A DNA stretch of 64,000 bases from Isoetes taiwanensis (lineage: Eukaryota; Streptophyta; Lycopodiopsida; Isoetales; Isoetaceae). Location: NCBI GenBank assembly GCA_021234155.1, contig JAJEKV010000004.1, forward strand, positions 24,281,662-24,345,661, in the 5' to 3' direction. Positions 13,101-24,483 of this stretch are shown in pieces. The translations under genes and the position numbers were made by a program. How positions within the stretch are numbered: position 1 is the first letter of the stretch; the number at the start of each line of letters is the position of its first letter. The notes under the pieces were generated by a model. That model was not told the DNA's origin. It ran no database searches and was given only the letters and a program-made list of their open reading frames with translations.

Positions 13101-16100
13101 CTGGATCAGGAGAGAGATCTCCTTTTGGAGGATCAATTGTGAGAATAACTTTTTTGCATTTTTTTTCATTTTGTAAGTTGCATGGGTAAATCTTGGTGTA
13201 GATATATTGGTATCCACCTTATTTTACTCTTGTGTTATCTTATTTGGCTTGTACAAGATCTAATTTTGCATTTATAAGTTACATGTTTTGTGTCATTAGG
13301 TTGCTTTCTTTTCCACTGAGTTTCATGTTGAACTAAGTTTCAGATACAAGAAACCTAGGCATAAAAGCTACAGATAATTCCTCATATGAAACAGATCTAA
13401 TGCACATCAATATTAGCTTTAATGCAGGGAAGGAGCATGTTGTAGGCACATGCAAGTTCCCAGAATCGAAAATGTAGTCGTCAGATTGTTGTTGACGATT
13501 AGATGTCGAATCACACAAGTAGAACTGTGACATTTAAGTGTTTGGCCAACATTTGGATGGAGTTCATTTGTGTTGGTCAACTATTAACAAGGGATACTGA
13601 CCCTAGTCCATTGTCACAGACAGGGAATGGATTATCCAAGCATTTGGAAATACATAATCTAGAAATATCAATAGACAGATTTTTGGCAAGATCTTAAATA
13701 ATATCCGCAATTTCAAGGGCAGTTTCTGTTTCTATCCCACAGCACAATAACATTATAGAAATAACGAAAGTTAATGTTTAGTCCTGGTCTTAAGATATTT
13801 CATGCAACAAGATAGGTTGGCATATCTAGCCGATGCTCTTTAACGCATTTGTTGCAGCCTACCACATCGTGCAAGAGCTGGTTTTCATATTAATCTATGC
13901 AGCCATACAAGCATGAAAGCAAAGGTGGAGAGAACTGAATCTAATCTAAGTGGAAGAATGTTAACCTGTAAAACCCAATTTGGCCCTTGTCAAGGTTCTA
14001 GAATGCAAACACATCTTTGGTGTGGCGGCTGATATAATGTATATGCCGATAGATAATCATTTTGCATTTTTCAATCATTGGTGTGGCTATCGATATCATG
14101 TATATGCAGATTTCATAATGCTCTAAATAGGGAGATCAAAGTGATGAAAAAGCGAAGAGATCAAATCAAAGGACAACCAAAGTGATTGATTGTGCACAAA
14201 TCAATATGGATAATTGGCAAATGCAGAGTCCTATTAATAAGAGGCTAGAAATATGCGCAAAGACCATCAATGGTAGGCTAGTGCATCATTAATAGAACAC
14301 CTGGTCAACAAGTAGTTCTTATAACCTCCATTCAAGGTACACAAATGCACCAATGATGGAACATTATGTCAATAATTGGATGCAATGGAATTGCCGGAGC
14401 TAGGCTCATCGGTGGGCTAGGAGAGGATACGTTTTTAGAAAGCCTAGAATCTAAGGTTTCTAATGATATACAATATGGCTATAGTTAGGGATGTATTCCA
14501 ATGTTTTTATAATGGTTTAACCTTAAGTAGGCCAAATATGGCGCTCCTCCCCTATGCCAAAAATGTAGAAGGTCCTCATTCTTAATGTTCAGATACGTAA
14601 TACAAAATTCTTTTTTATAACCTTCAAGCATTGCATTATTAAATCTTGGATGTTAGTAGTGGATTCGACCCCAATCGTGGTCATTAAACAAAATTGTTCT
14701 TGTGACCTTTAGCTCAAAACCCATTGAATGTTTAGGGGTTAGGCTATCGATCTACCATGTCCCCCCAATTGAGACTCAAAACCATTGATTGTTGCTTTAT
14801 TGTGCAATGAATAAGGAAGGTGATGGGGAAAATGATCTAAGCATTGTGGTGTTGGCCTAGACTTTTAAATTAAGGCATCCCTTTATCGATGTTGTGATTT
14901 CCCGTTAAAGTCCACATATTGTGTAGTCATAATTGAGTTTTCTATATATCGATCATCGCCAAGGGACTCTAAGATCTCCCACGCCTTCTAAGCCTCATCC
15001 GCTTTTGAAGTATATGAATGTCGCTTGGGGGCTAGCCTTATAATCTTCTTGCAATCAATAGTGTGTATATTTCTTTAATAGTAGCTTATTCAATATCTAT
15101 ATCTATGAAATAGAATGATCAAATGAATTTAGATAGGAAACAATGGTTTGGGAAATTCTACTTTTCCCCTAGATCTCATAATTGTCCTAGATTTTGGTTG
15201 TTTGAGAGAGAATCCATTGTTGATTGCTATAAAAGACTAAAATTCGACAATCAACAATCTTTCCAAGTGGAAAACCCCACGCCAAGATGGTTATCACCAA
15301 CGTATAATGAGAGATAAGAAGGTGATTCTTAGCATCTTGGAAGTTGGAATTGAATAAACATCACATGTGATTAGATACAAAGATGAAAATACCCTTGGTA
15401 CCGATGCCAAAGCTACAAGATTAGAATAACGAATCTAAGCTTATAGAAATTGACCAATGAAATGGCCAACTTTAAAAAATGTCAATCCAATATGAATTCT
15501 AGTTTCTTCGCAACACATAAAAATCCAATATAACTTCTATTCTTTTGTGATGATTTGCTCAAAAAGCTCATATAAGAATAATTTGTTTTGTAAGTGGATG
15601 CTACAAAAGCTTGCATCTAAAATTTTCCCCATAACGCTTTGCAATTCTTTTAGCTAATCAAAGAGAGATAAATCAAAATTTGTCGAAAAAAGCTTGAAAT
15701 CAAAAGCAAATCCATTGTTTGAAGCATGTACACACAATAAGGGAATGAAAAAAACGGAACAATTCCAACCGGGTGGGAGAAGAAGAATTTGACAGGATGA
15801 ATTTTTTAGTTCTTGAGTTTTTAAAAGTGGGGTCTCAAAACATTTTGGCATCCAAAACGCCAAAAACCTTTTAGGTGCCTTAAGAATACAAAAAAGTTTT
15901 CATCGCTCGGACAAAGAACCGTAAAAAATAGGCATTAGATTTTCGTATATACCCAAAATATGCCCCAAGATGCCAAAAAGTAACTCTGCCTCCCCCCAGG
16001 AATTGCCCATTAACAAGAGGCAACCCAAAAAATATATATACAAAAATGTGTCCGAAGGATATGTCCTTCAAAATTGGGTCTTCAAAGTTGGATTTTCTTT

Positions 16101-16360
16101 ATGTTTACCTTACTATGGTATTATTCCGTGGAATACACATTTGGAAAACACATGGTAAGTCTTTATTTTAGGTTTGTTAGCAAACATTTTTGAGTCTTCC
16201 CTTTTCCTCGCACTCAAGATTACCCTAGAATGGATAGTGCAAAATTGTATACTACAAGTTTCACTTACCTTAGAGGTAAACCGGCAACCAACATTATTTC
16301 TGCGCTTATTAGAATGAAGAATTACGTTATTAGACCAACATCTATTGCTTTTTGCTCGGC
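10191..16360. other. Unannotated 6-kb stretch
   Basis: No gene was recognised. Short frames such as 11099-11362 (87 codons, containing FESLDYVDFAFNALILML) have no family I recognise and no supporting context. The sequence is AT-rich with no clear terminal repeats, tRNA or tandem array. Parts of 14140-14780 have a retroelement look but no diagnostic motif. Confidence 0.5.
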
Positions 16361-16705
16361 CACTATCATGTACATAAAACATCACCAGATATAATGATTT
16401 CTTTTGTTAAGGGTCTCAGACGGGGAAGGATAAATTCTTCATACCAAGCAACTTTGACATTGGCATCCCTTCTTGACTTTTAGGTTTGTCTTATTTGTCC
16501 ACAAATGCTCTTGGCAGTCTCATAACATACCACTATCATATACATAAAACATCACTCGTGTATAATGATTTCTTTGTTAAGGGTCTCTGTATGGGAAGGA
16601 TAAATTCTTCATACCAAGCAACTTTGACATTGGCATCCCATCTTTGACTTTTAGGTTTGTCTTATTTGTCCATCAAATGCTCTTAGTGATCCTCATATAT
16701 TCCTG
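16361..16705. repeat. Two-copy 170-bp tandem duplication
   Basis: Units start at 'cactatcatgtacataaaac' (16361) and 'cactatcatatacataaaac' (16531). They share 'taagggtctc', 'ggaaggataaattcttcat' and 'gacttttaggtttgtctta', with only a few differences. The period is about 170 bp. It is non-coding. Confidence 0.9.
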
Positions 16706-16828
16706 CAATTTTAAGTGGGAAACAAAATACATAGTATATATCAAGATTTTTCCTTTATCGGCCGATTTCTTCATGATGCATTAGAGGGACTGAATTCCAA
16801 GTCTATTTTGGTTGATTTTTGAAGTTTA

Positions 16829-17732
16829 ATATGATCCAAGCACCAACATATTCAATCTCTTGCCAACATATTCAATCTCTTAGTCTTTTGTCGTAGGAGA
16901 GGGAGCCAGATTATTGGGCACTCTAGAATGCTTTTTGCCGCGTATGACCTAACAATTCCCAAATGGGCTATGAGACATATGATGAAAATCAATCCTCTCT
17001 GAGAAAGGAGTTTAAAATGGTACCCTAATGTCCTAAATCTAACGGCAATGTGCCCTTTAAGAGACAATATTCAAGTGGTCTTTCGACATTAATAGTTTAG
17101 GTGCAAAATAGATGTCAACCAGAGCCAAAACTTATATTTAAGCCGCGGAAAAGGACGTCATCCAATTTGAGAGTAGATGTTTATCTTGTGGCACATCAAA
17201 GCCGGGTTCACTTTTCCTTCCAAAACTTGAATGCACTCATATACCACATTAATGGCCTCTTTTCAAATATTCAAAGAACCTTCTCTCTTTTCCTCTTACG
17301 CTTTTGATATATGCACCGAGATATGGAAAGAAACACTAAAAACTTAATAGGATGGTGCCATTGCAAAATTAATAGCTGGAAAAGAAAGATGCAATTATCT
17401 AAATCGCTTGCAAATCTTGCAAGAAAACCGCTAAAAGAGGTCTCGCAAATCCTATTATCTATGCAATGTTGTGTGAGGATTACATAGCAAAGGGATTCAG
17501 TTCCTAAGAAGCTTGTATGTTATATGTTATGTCAACACCAATGATGTGGTGGCTCCCCTCCCCTCCAAACGAAGTCTATTTCCCCGATGAATCTTCTACA
17601 TATTTTTGAATGTCTCAAAGGTGACTTGGGCTCTAACCTAAAAATGCACATAAGGTTACTTCCATCACGCCAAGCTCTTAGGTTGCTGCAAAACCGCTTT
17701 TGACAACCATAGCTGAAGCACATAATTAGATG
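16829..17732. repeat. Segmental duplication, copy A
   Basis: It is about 0.9 kb and is repeated in direct orientation at 18331-19209. Shared landmarks are 'caccaacatattcaatctc', 'aggagtttaaaatggta', 'catccaatttgagagt', 'cattgcaaaattaatagctgg' and the end 'tgacaaccatagctgaagc'. The copies differ by point changes and small indels. There is also a 22-bp local repeat at the very start ('ccaacatattcaatctctt' twice). No protein family was recognised on either strand. Confidence 0.85.
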
Positions 17733-18330
17733 TCAATGTAGCTACGAAGAAAAACAAACTCATACCTTAGAAAAAATAATCTTGACCATACAATACATAT
17801 GCTTCAAAGTTCTCACGACACCCTCTTCAGAACATTTGTGCATAGAAGCAAAACAGGATCCGGTTTATTAGTACATTTTTGCCTTGTGCCACATCAACAA
17901 GGCGAGACATGATGCCATCTGCTACATCTACATTTCGCAAATGAAAAAAAAAGGTAGAAAAGATGGTATAATAATTTCATCATCATAAATTTTGAAGGTC
18001 AGAATGCCATGGACCGGACTTACATCTCTATTTCTAATACCACATGCATACTTCCTATACATTGATTTGAGCAACATGTTTGCAGATATGGACAGAGATG
18101 CCATTTCTTGCAGTAGAGTAGAATGTTAACTGGTACTTAAAAGAAACCACAAGGATCTTTTGGTAAATCAAAGCATGTGAACCACAACATCAGATATGGC
18201 TTGGCTTACTACTCAATCGCACACTAATACTACCTCTTCATGATATATAAAGGCCTCATCCCTTACAAACTAAATAACGCATGTAGAATAAGTTAAGAGA
18301 GGCATACCATAACATCTTGAATATACTTGG
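17733..18330. other. Spacer between the duplicated segments
   Basis: About 600 bp separates copies A and B. Nothing recognisable was seen in it. Confidence 0.5.
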
Positions 18331-19209
18331 AATATGATCAAAGCACCAACATATTCAATCTCAGCACACTTTCCCACAATTCCTCAGAAGTTTGCCTCAG
18401 AAGCAGCATAACAATTCCCAGGCAAATGGGCCTGTGAGAGATACGATAAAAATCAATCCCAGACGCAGAAAGGAGTTTAAAATGGTATGGGAATGTCCTA
18501 AATCTACCCAACCATGCTGCCCTTTAACGTATTTAATATTCATTGGTCATTCATGACATCAAGCTGCAAACTTAGATGTCAATTGTGCGGAACTTGTACC
18601 TAAGCATGGAAAAGGACATCATCCAATTTGAGAGTGATGTTTGTCTTGTGGTACATCAAGGCCAAGGTTCATTCTTCCTTCTGATAACAGAATGCAGACT
18701 CATCTACCACATTGATGGCCTCCTTCAGCTATTCAAAGAACCTTCTCTCTTTTTCCTCTTACTTTTTTGATATGCACAGAGATATGGAAAAAAACACCTG
18801 AGCACTTAGTAGGATGATGCCATTGCAAAATTGATAGTTGGAAAAGGAGGATGCAAACATCTAAATCTGACTTGCAAATACTGTATTTAGAAACCTCAAA
18901 AAGAGGTCTTGCAACTCCTATTATCTATGCAATGTGGTGTGAGGATTGTGTAGCAAAGGGATTCAGCTCCTAGAAGCTTTGTGATGTTATATGTTGTGTC
19001 GATGTCAATGATGACATGGTGGCCTTCCCTCTCGCAAATGATTCCTTTTCCCTGATGACTCTTCTATAGACTTTCTTAATATTTCAAAGATCTCTGACTT
19101 GGGCTCTAACCGAAAATGCACATAAGGTTACTTCAAGAACTGATGCTCCTCCCTCTCTTAGGTCGCTGCAACCCGCTTTGACAACCATACCTAAAGCACA
19201 AAATTAGAT
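18331..19209. repeat. Segmental duplication, copy B
   Basis: This is the partner of 16829-17732, about 1.5 kb downstream. It starts 'tgatcaaagcaccaacat' and ends 'tgacaaccatacctaaagc'. The divergence suggests an old event. Confidence 0.85.
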
Positions 19210-20729
19210 GCTGGACCACAATGCAATCTCAAATTTTGAAAAACACCATTCTAAGAACTCCGTGAATCCAGCCCGGAAATGTTTTGAAGGTTCAATTTCC
19301 GGAGGGTCATCGCCTCTACCCGATGCAGGATCCTCTCTTTCAAGTCATAAAACTTGCCTAAACTCCATTAAACTCCAGAACAAGGAGAATTTCAGTTAAC
19401 CTCTTGGTTTTTCTTGGTTGAGGTTATATTGGACTTGATGAGCAGGCTGCATCTTGTCCAGGATCCGGGGTTTCTTTGTCAATTTCATCACCTGCATCCG
19501 CATGTGGCTCATGTTCAAGCAAAACTTTTGTTTGGTGAAGGATCCCGTGCAGAATGAATCTCAAGGGAATTAATTTTCCCCTAAAAACAACATGCATTAG
19601 AAATCTCTTCTGATGGCTTCCAGCTTGCATTAGCATTTATCTCCCAGAATATAATTGAAATGAGGGAAGACCAAAAGAAAAATACAAAAAATAAATCATA
19701 TATGTGGCATCGGTACTTACTTGATAATGACCGCGATTCAGTTCACTATCCAAATTTCATTTTGATTCTCCACTTATTGTCGCGAGTCTGGATTGACTTT
19801 GAAGTATCAAATGGGATGAATTCTAGGTGCACCTCGAAGTTATCTTTGCGCCTTCAGAATCGATCGAGGCTTGGATAACTGCTGGATATCCTTGTCTCAA
19901 ATTTCGCAATTCTGCAAAACACTAAGTCAAAGATCTGGACAACATCGATGAAACATTAGTTAAGGCACTTTACTTGTGTCTATTGGTTCTTGTGGTACCC
20001 AATACCAAAACCAAAAGCCATGTCTCTGCATATAATGTGGGCACAATTGGGGGGCTAAGTAGGTTCTAGAGTGTCTAAAAATCAATAGTGTCCGCAGACG
20101 AGGTTAGAGATGATAATATTTACCTCAAATGGTGTGATAGACATGAAATGTGATATCAAAAATGGATCGATTCTCGCTATCACAACCGGGTAACATTTTA
20201 CCCTCCCATTTCGAGACCACCGGCCCACAAAATGGACAACCTTCATCACCCTCTTCTTCTCCCAGAAGCATTGAAGTGCACGATCTAAAAGAGTGTCATG
20301 ACCACTACTCGAGAAAAATCCCAAATCTTTGCATTCGAGGTTGCAACTCCAAACAGTAAGGCTTCACATGCCTTTAGCTCAATTTCGGTTTACCCTTTAG
20401 TTTCTTATTTAATTGATTGACCCGGGAACACCTGTACCATTTAGCTCTTCATCCTTTAATTAGGTTATAACCCCAACACCCTCCTTGCTTTTCGATTTGG
20501 TTTCATGATTGATTGCCATCCAGTGCAAATCAGCTCTAATTTTGATGCTTTATGCTCATCAACTCAATCTTTTCTTTTGATATCATTTTTCCTATCATCG
20601 CTTGCTTGCAATCGTTGCTTGCATCTATCAAACCTAGCTGATGTTGCAGCCAACCATTCCCTTCAACAAGTCTACTATAGTCCGTGAAACAAAACATTAC
20701 ATATATGTCAGCCTCCTAACATAGTAAGC
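19210..20729. other. Unannotated stretch
   Basis: No gene was recognised. The longest frame is on the minus strand at 20082-20324 (80 codons; contains VMKVVHFVGRWSRNGRV). It reads like protein but matches no family I can name, and no splice partners were established. Confidence 0.45.
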
Positions 20730-21550
20730 CACGCGTCTCGATGGAAGACCACAATCACACACCACACAAATACAAGGTACTCTCTACCACACACACCATA
20801 TACTATACACCACACAACATATACGCTGCACACACCACACAATGTTCACCTCACCACATGACAAAACTTACACCACACCACACACCACTTGAACATAGTA
20901 TACACCACACAACACACTTCATTAATTCCACACAACGCTCAACACTATTGGCGTACAAAAACTTACACCACACCACACACCACTTTCTAACATAGTACAC
21001 ACCACACAACACACTTCACACACCACACAACATTCACCACTATTGGCTGCACAATACCTACCACACACCACACCACACAAGACATACCACACAACACGAT
21101 ACATACACCACACAACATGCACCACTATTATGCACACAACCCGCACCACACCACACAATACATACCACACAACACGGTGCATACATTCGCCACTATTGGT
21201 GGTATAATAACCTACACCACATCACACACCACATCACACACCACACCACACAAGACATACCACACAACACCTGCATACACCACACAATATAGGCTGCACT
21301 ATCACCACTATTGGCGCACAATAACCTACACCACACCACAATCGTACACCACACCTCACTTGCTACTACTATCACTCCACATATGCCACGCTACCACAAT
21401 ATAGCAACAATAATTGGCACCATTGGTAGCACAACGCCCACTCCACCACCTGAGACACACCACACCACAAATGCTAGCATTATTCTCATCACTACACCAC
21501 AAACAAACATGCCAACAACTCACCACTCACCAGACTACACATACCTCATC
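20730..21550. repeat. CA-rich minisatellite of ACCACAC-type motifs
   Basis: About 0.8 kb is made almost only of short variants of 'acaccacacaac', with very little G on the + strand. A longer-order unit is visible: 'cactattggc' followed by 'acaataacctacacc'-like sequence recurs near 20943, 21032, 21120, 21189, 21303 and 21402. The long open frames here (His/Thr-rich on +, Val/Cys-rich on -) come from the base composition and are not genes. Confidence 0.95.
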
Positions 21551-22671
21551 TATCATTCGCATCCATTGCACTTAAATGCCCCACGATGGCATCATAGAGA
21601 CATAACATGACAATACAACCAACATGATGCAAAATGGTAGTAGACATACCTGATTCTTGAAGTGGATTTGAGGTTACCTTTTCTGTGTTGATAGAAACAA
21701 TCTAGGTCAAGCTTGAGATTTCTTTCTGTTGTAACACAACTAATAATTGAACATACCTGCAATGGCATGTTTTGGTCTCAGAACATTGCTCTGCTTTTTT
21801 GTTTTGATTGTGAGTTCAAATTGAATGTGTGGTCTAAAGGAACCTGATTTGGTTTTTTCCCTATCATCTTCATCATCCCCTGTCACTTTTACTATTTTCT
21901 TCCTGGTCAGGTTGGTTTTGCCTATGCTTTCTCGGCCTAGAAGAACCGGCCTCGCTTTCTCACCTGAGTTCTATAATAATCCGAGAAGCTCTTTCACCAA
22001 TGTTCTCCCATTTATATGCGTATAATAAGCCATGCCTGTGTTCCAGGAGCCATTCCACCCATGTATGTGGCTTTGCTTGTAATTCTTTTGTAAATTTGTA
22101 TGGACTCGTTGTATTGTTCTTCAATCTGCACAAGAAAACATATGCCTTAATTTTTTCAGCTTGAACAAACATTTGAGGAAAATACCAGAGCTGTGATTTA
22201 TTTGGAACTCACACCCCAAAGCTTCTTTAGATCTTCATGGGGCACAATCTCTTGTTTGAGGAGAGATTTCATCGTGTAACCAAGTGGGTATTCAATTCGA
22301 CTCCATTAGGGTTCAATCAGCAAGAAGCTGCAAAAAACAAGAAGAGGTGATTATTTCTTAATTCGAAATGAGGGACAATGACGTGGCATACAATTCAAAA
22401 ATAACCGACGCCATTAATTCAGACTCCCTCAATCTCCGCTTCTGGTATGCACCACCCGATTCTACCACAAAGAAGGTGCAAAATGTGGCGGCCAAAATGC
22501 GATTTTTGATACACCATGCTTTTTACCCGTGGTTCTTGATCTAAATGTAACTTTGTTCTAAGGCTATGGATCTCCAATTGAGGTACCATAAGTGCAAATC
22601 TAAGCAAAACAAGGCAAGAAACACTACATGGCAGTTTATTGGGTCAAATTTGGCCAATCCATGTCAAAATG
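21551..22671. other. Unannotated stretch
   Basis: No gene was recognised. The minus strand around 22030-22180 has a short protein-like run (KATYMGGMAPGTQAWL) that I cannot assign. Confidence 0.45.
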
Positions 22672-23240
22672 GGTCAACTCGGGTAGGTTCACGCGAAAGG
22701 GATCTCAGGCTATAACGAAGAGGCGCTTAAACTGCATGCACTCACCCGGGCTTTTGCCGATTTCTAAAAAAACTAAACTTCTCTGAGGGTTGTAAGATGC
22801 TAATCTGCCTATTTGGATCAATGTTAAGCTAACTAGGAACTTATCTCATGCTAATTGGACATCTAGAAGTGCAATTTCGAGGTACTCGAGTGGGTACGTG
22901 CGAAACGGGCCTGCGTCGCGAACGCAGAGGCATTTGGCGCGGACTCACCCGGTCGATGGATTTTTGCTATTTTGGATGTTTTGGCCAATGACATTAAGTA
23001 CTAAACTAGATTTCTAAACAAATTCTAAGCATTTTACTATCTTTTGCACAAAATTTAGATCAATTTTGCCCCAAATCGAGGTACTTTCGGGTGGTTCACA
23101 GGAAAGCAGGCCTGCATTCCCGTAATGCAGAGGCGTTTGGCGGACTCACCCTCGTCGGTCAATTTTGAGCCAAATTTTGATTTTAGTGCTAAAATTCTAT
23201 GCTAATTAAACAATTCTAAGCATTTTAATTATGATACAAA
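22672..23240. repeat. Three diverged tandem repeats of about 205 bp
   Basis: Anchors are 'ctcgggtaggttcacgcgaa' (about 22678), 'ctcgagtgggtacgtgcgaa' (about 22885) and 'ttcgggtggttcacaggaaa' (about 23086). Each is followed by 'gcagaggc(g/a)ttt' and 'ctcaccc'-like sequence. Spacing is 207 and then 201 bp. The copies are well diverged and non-coding. Confidence 0.8.
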
Positions 23241-23747
23241 GGATTATACTCACATTTAATTCATACAAGAATACTATCATATCAAGAAAGAGGTTTATTT
23301 ACAGAGAAAAAGGACTTTTTTAGATAATGAAAATATACAGGGAAAAACTTATATTTATATAGTTTACAAAATTGGAGGTCTTCGTGGCTTTTCCTTGCGG
23401 ATCCTCCTCGCCCGGTGTGTCCTTTGGCATCACCGTCCACCCGCTTGAGTGGATCGCCAGAGAGGTTACCTTCTTCAAAAGTTGGGTCACCTCTCACCTC
23501 TGCTTTGCCTCTGCGGGGCTCGGATGGTCGGGGTGTCACTCAGAGTCCGTCCGAACTCTGCGATAACCTCCCGAGGAGCCGCCGAACGGGCCTTCCTCGA
23601 TGAGGAGATTAGTGCAATCTGCTCTCTGAACACACGCGGCATGCCTAGAGTTGGGCCCGCGTGGTGCACCTTCTTTGGTGGCTCGGTCTTGGTGGTGGCG
23701 GCTTGGGCTGATTCTTCGACCACCCACCCTTAACGTACTTTTTTGCG

Positions 23748-24392
23748 TTACGCTCGCTGATACCAATCATTGTACCTCTTCCATCTACTGAGGTACTCTT
23801 CTTGCGATCTTTGGAATTCACTTGGCCTTGTTTGAGCGTGAATTCCCGGCCATCCTACCTTCTCCTTCTTCACCACCTTTGGTGGCTTGGGCCACTTGGG
23901 GTATAGTGGGCAGCCGTTTGGGTCTGATGGCTCCCCCGCGTCATGCTCGGGCTCCTCCTGCTCCTGCCCGCTTTCCTCCTCCTCCTCCTCCTCCTCCCTC
24001 GGTGGGGGTCCCGGCCGAGGTTCTTCGATGGGGACTCCCCCTTGGGGGTCCCGTCCCTCTTTGGACCTTTTCTCCTTCCTTCTTGCCTCCTTCTCTCGCT
24101 CCCTCTTCTTCCTTTGGGCCCTCTCCTCGGGCCATTCTGCCACCTTCTCCTTGCCCTTCTTCTTGCTCGAGGTGCCAACCCCAAGCTCTTGCTGGTGCTG
24201 CTGCTGCTGCTATTGCTGCTGCCGCTGATCCTCCTCCTCGTCGGACGACTGACTAAAGTGGATGGTCTCGTCTGTCCACTGCATCTCCACGGAGGAGCTG
24301 CTCTGGGCTTTCTCCTGGGAGGCATGGAAGGTGTCGTCCTGCAGAGCTAGATCGACTCCTCCTCCCTCCCCTACAAAGGTGCTCTCGGGCAC
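23748..24392 (-). pseudogene. Highly charged, Gln/Glu-rich open frame with one nonsense codon
   Basis: One reading frame on the minus strand runs 24392 to 23748 with a single in-frame TAG at 24212-24210, inside a CAG (Gln) run. A C-to-T change of CAG would explain it. Reading order: an acidic Ser-rich start (SSSVEMQWTDETIHF), poly-Gln, a Lys/Arg/Glu-rich block (KKREREKEARRKEKRSKEGR), a Pro-rich block, a run of Glu, then a Trp/Lys/Pro-rich end (YPKWPKPPKVVKKEK; SRWKRYNDWYQRA). No ATG start is clear. The region is far richer in GC than its surroundings. I cannot name the family. A retroelement gag-like or nuclear scaffold protein is possible. Confidence 0.45.
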
Positions 24393-24483
24393 TTGCTTTC
24401 CTCCTCCCGCCCGCCTTTGCTATCGAAGGTGTAAGCCTTGTGCTATACTTTCGGGTGTGCATTTGGCACGCCATACCTGTTAA

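Noticed and set aside
20741-21610. Several overlapping frames of 60-99 codons on both strands
   Set aside because: They consist of His, Thr, Pro or Val, Cys, Trp only and follow from the CA-rich repeat.
23282-23766. Overlapping frames on both strands just left of the charged ORF
   Set aside because: They are long because the stretch is GC-rich. No frame joins the charged ORF without a stop.
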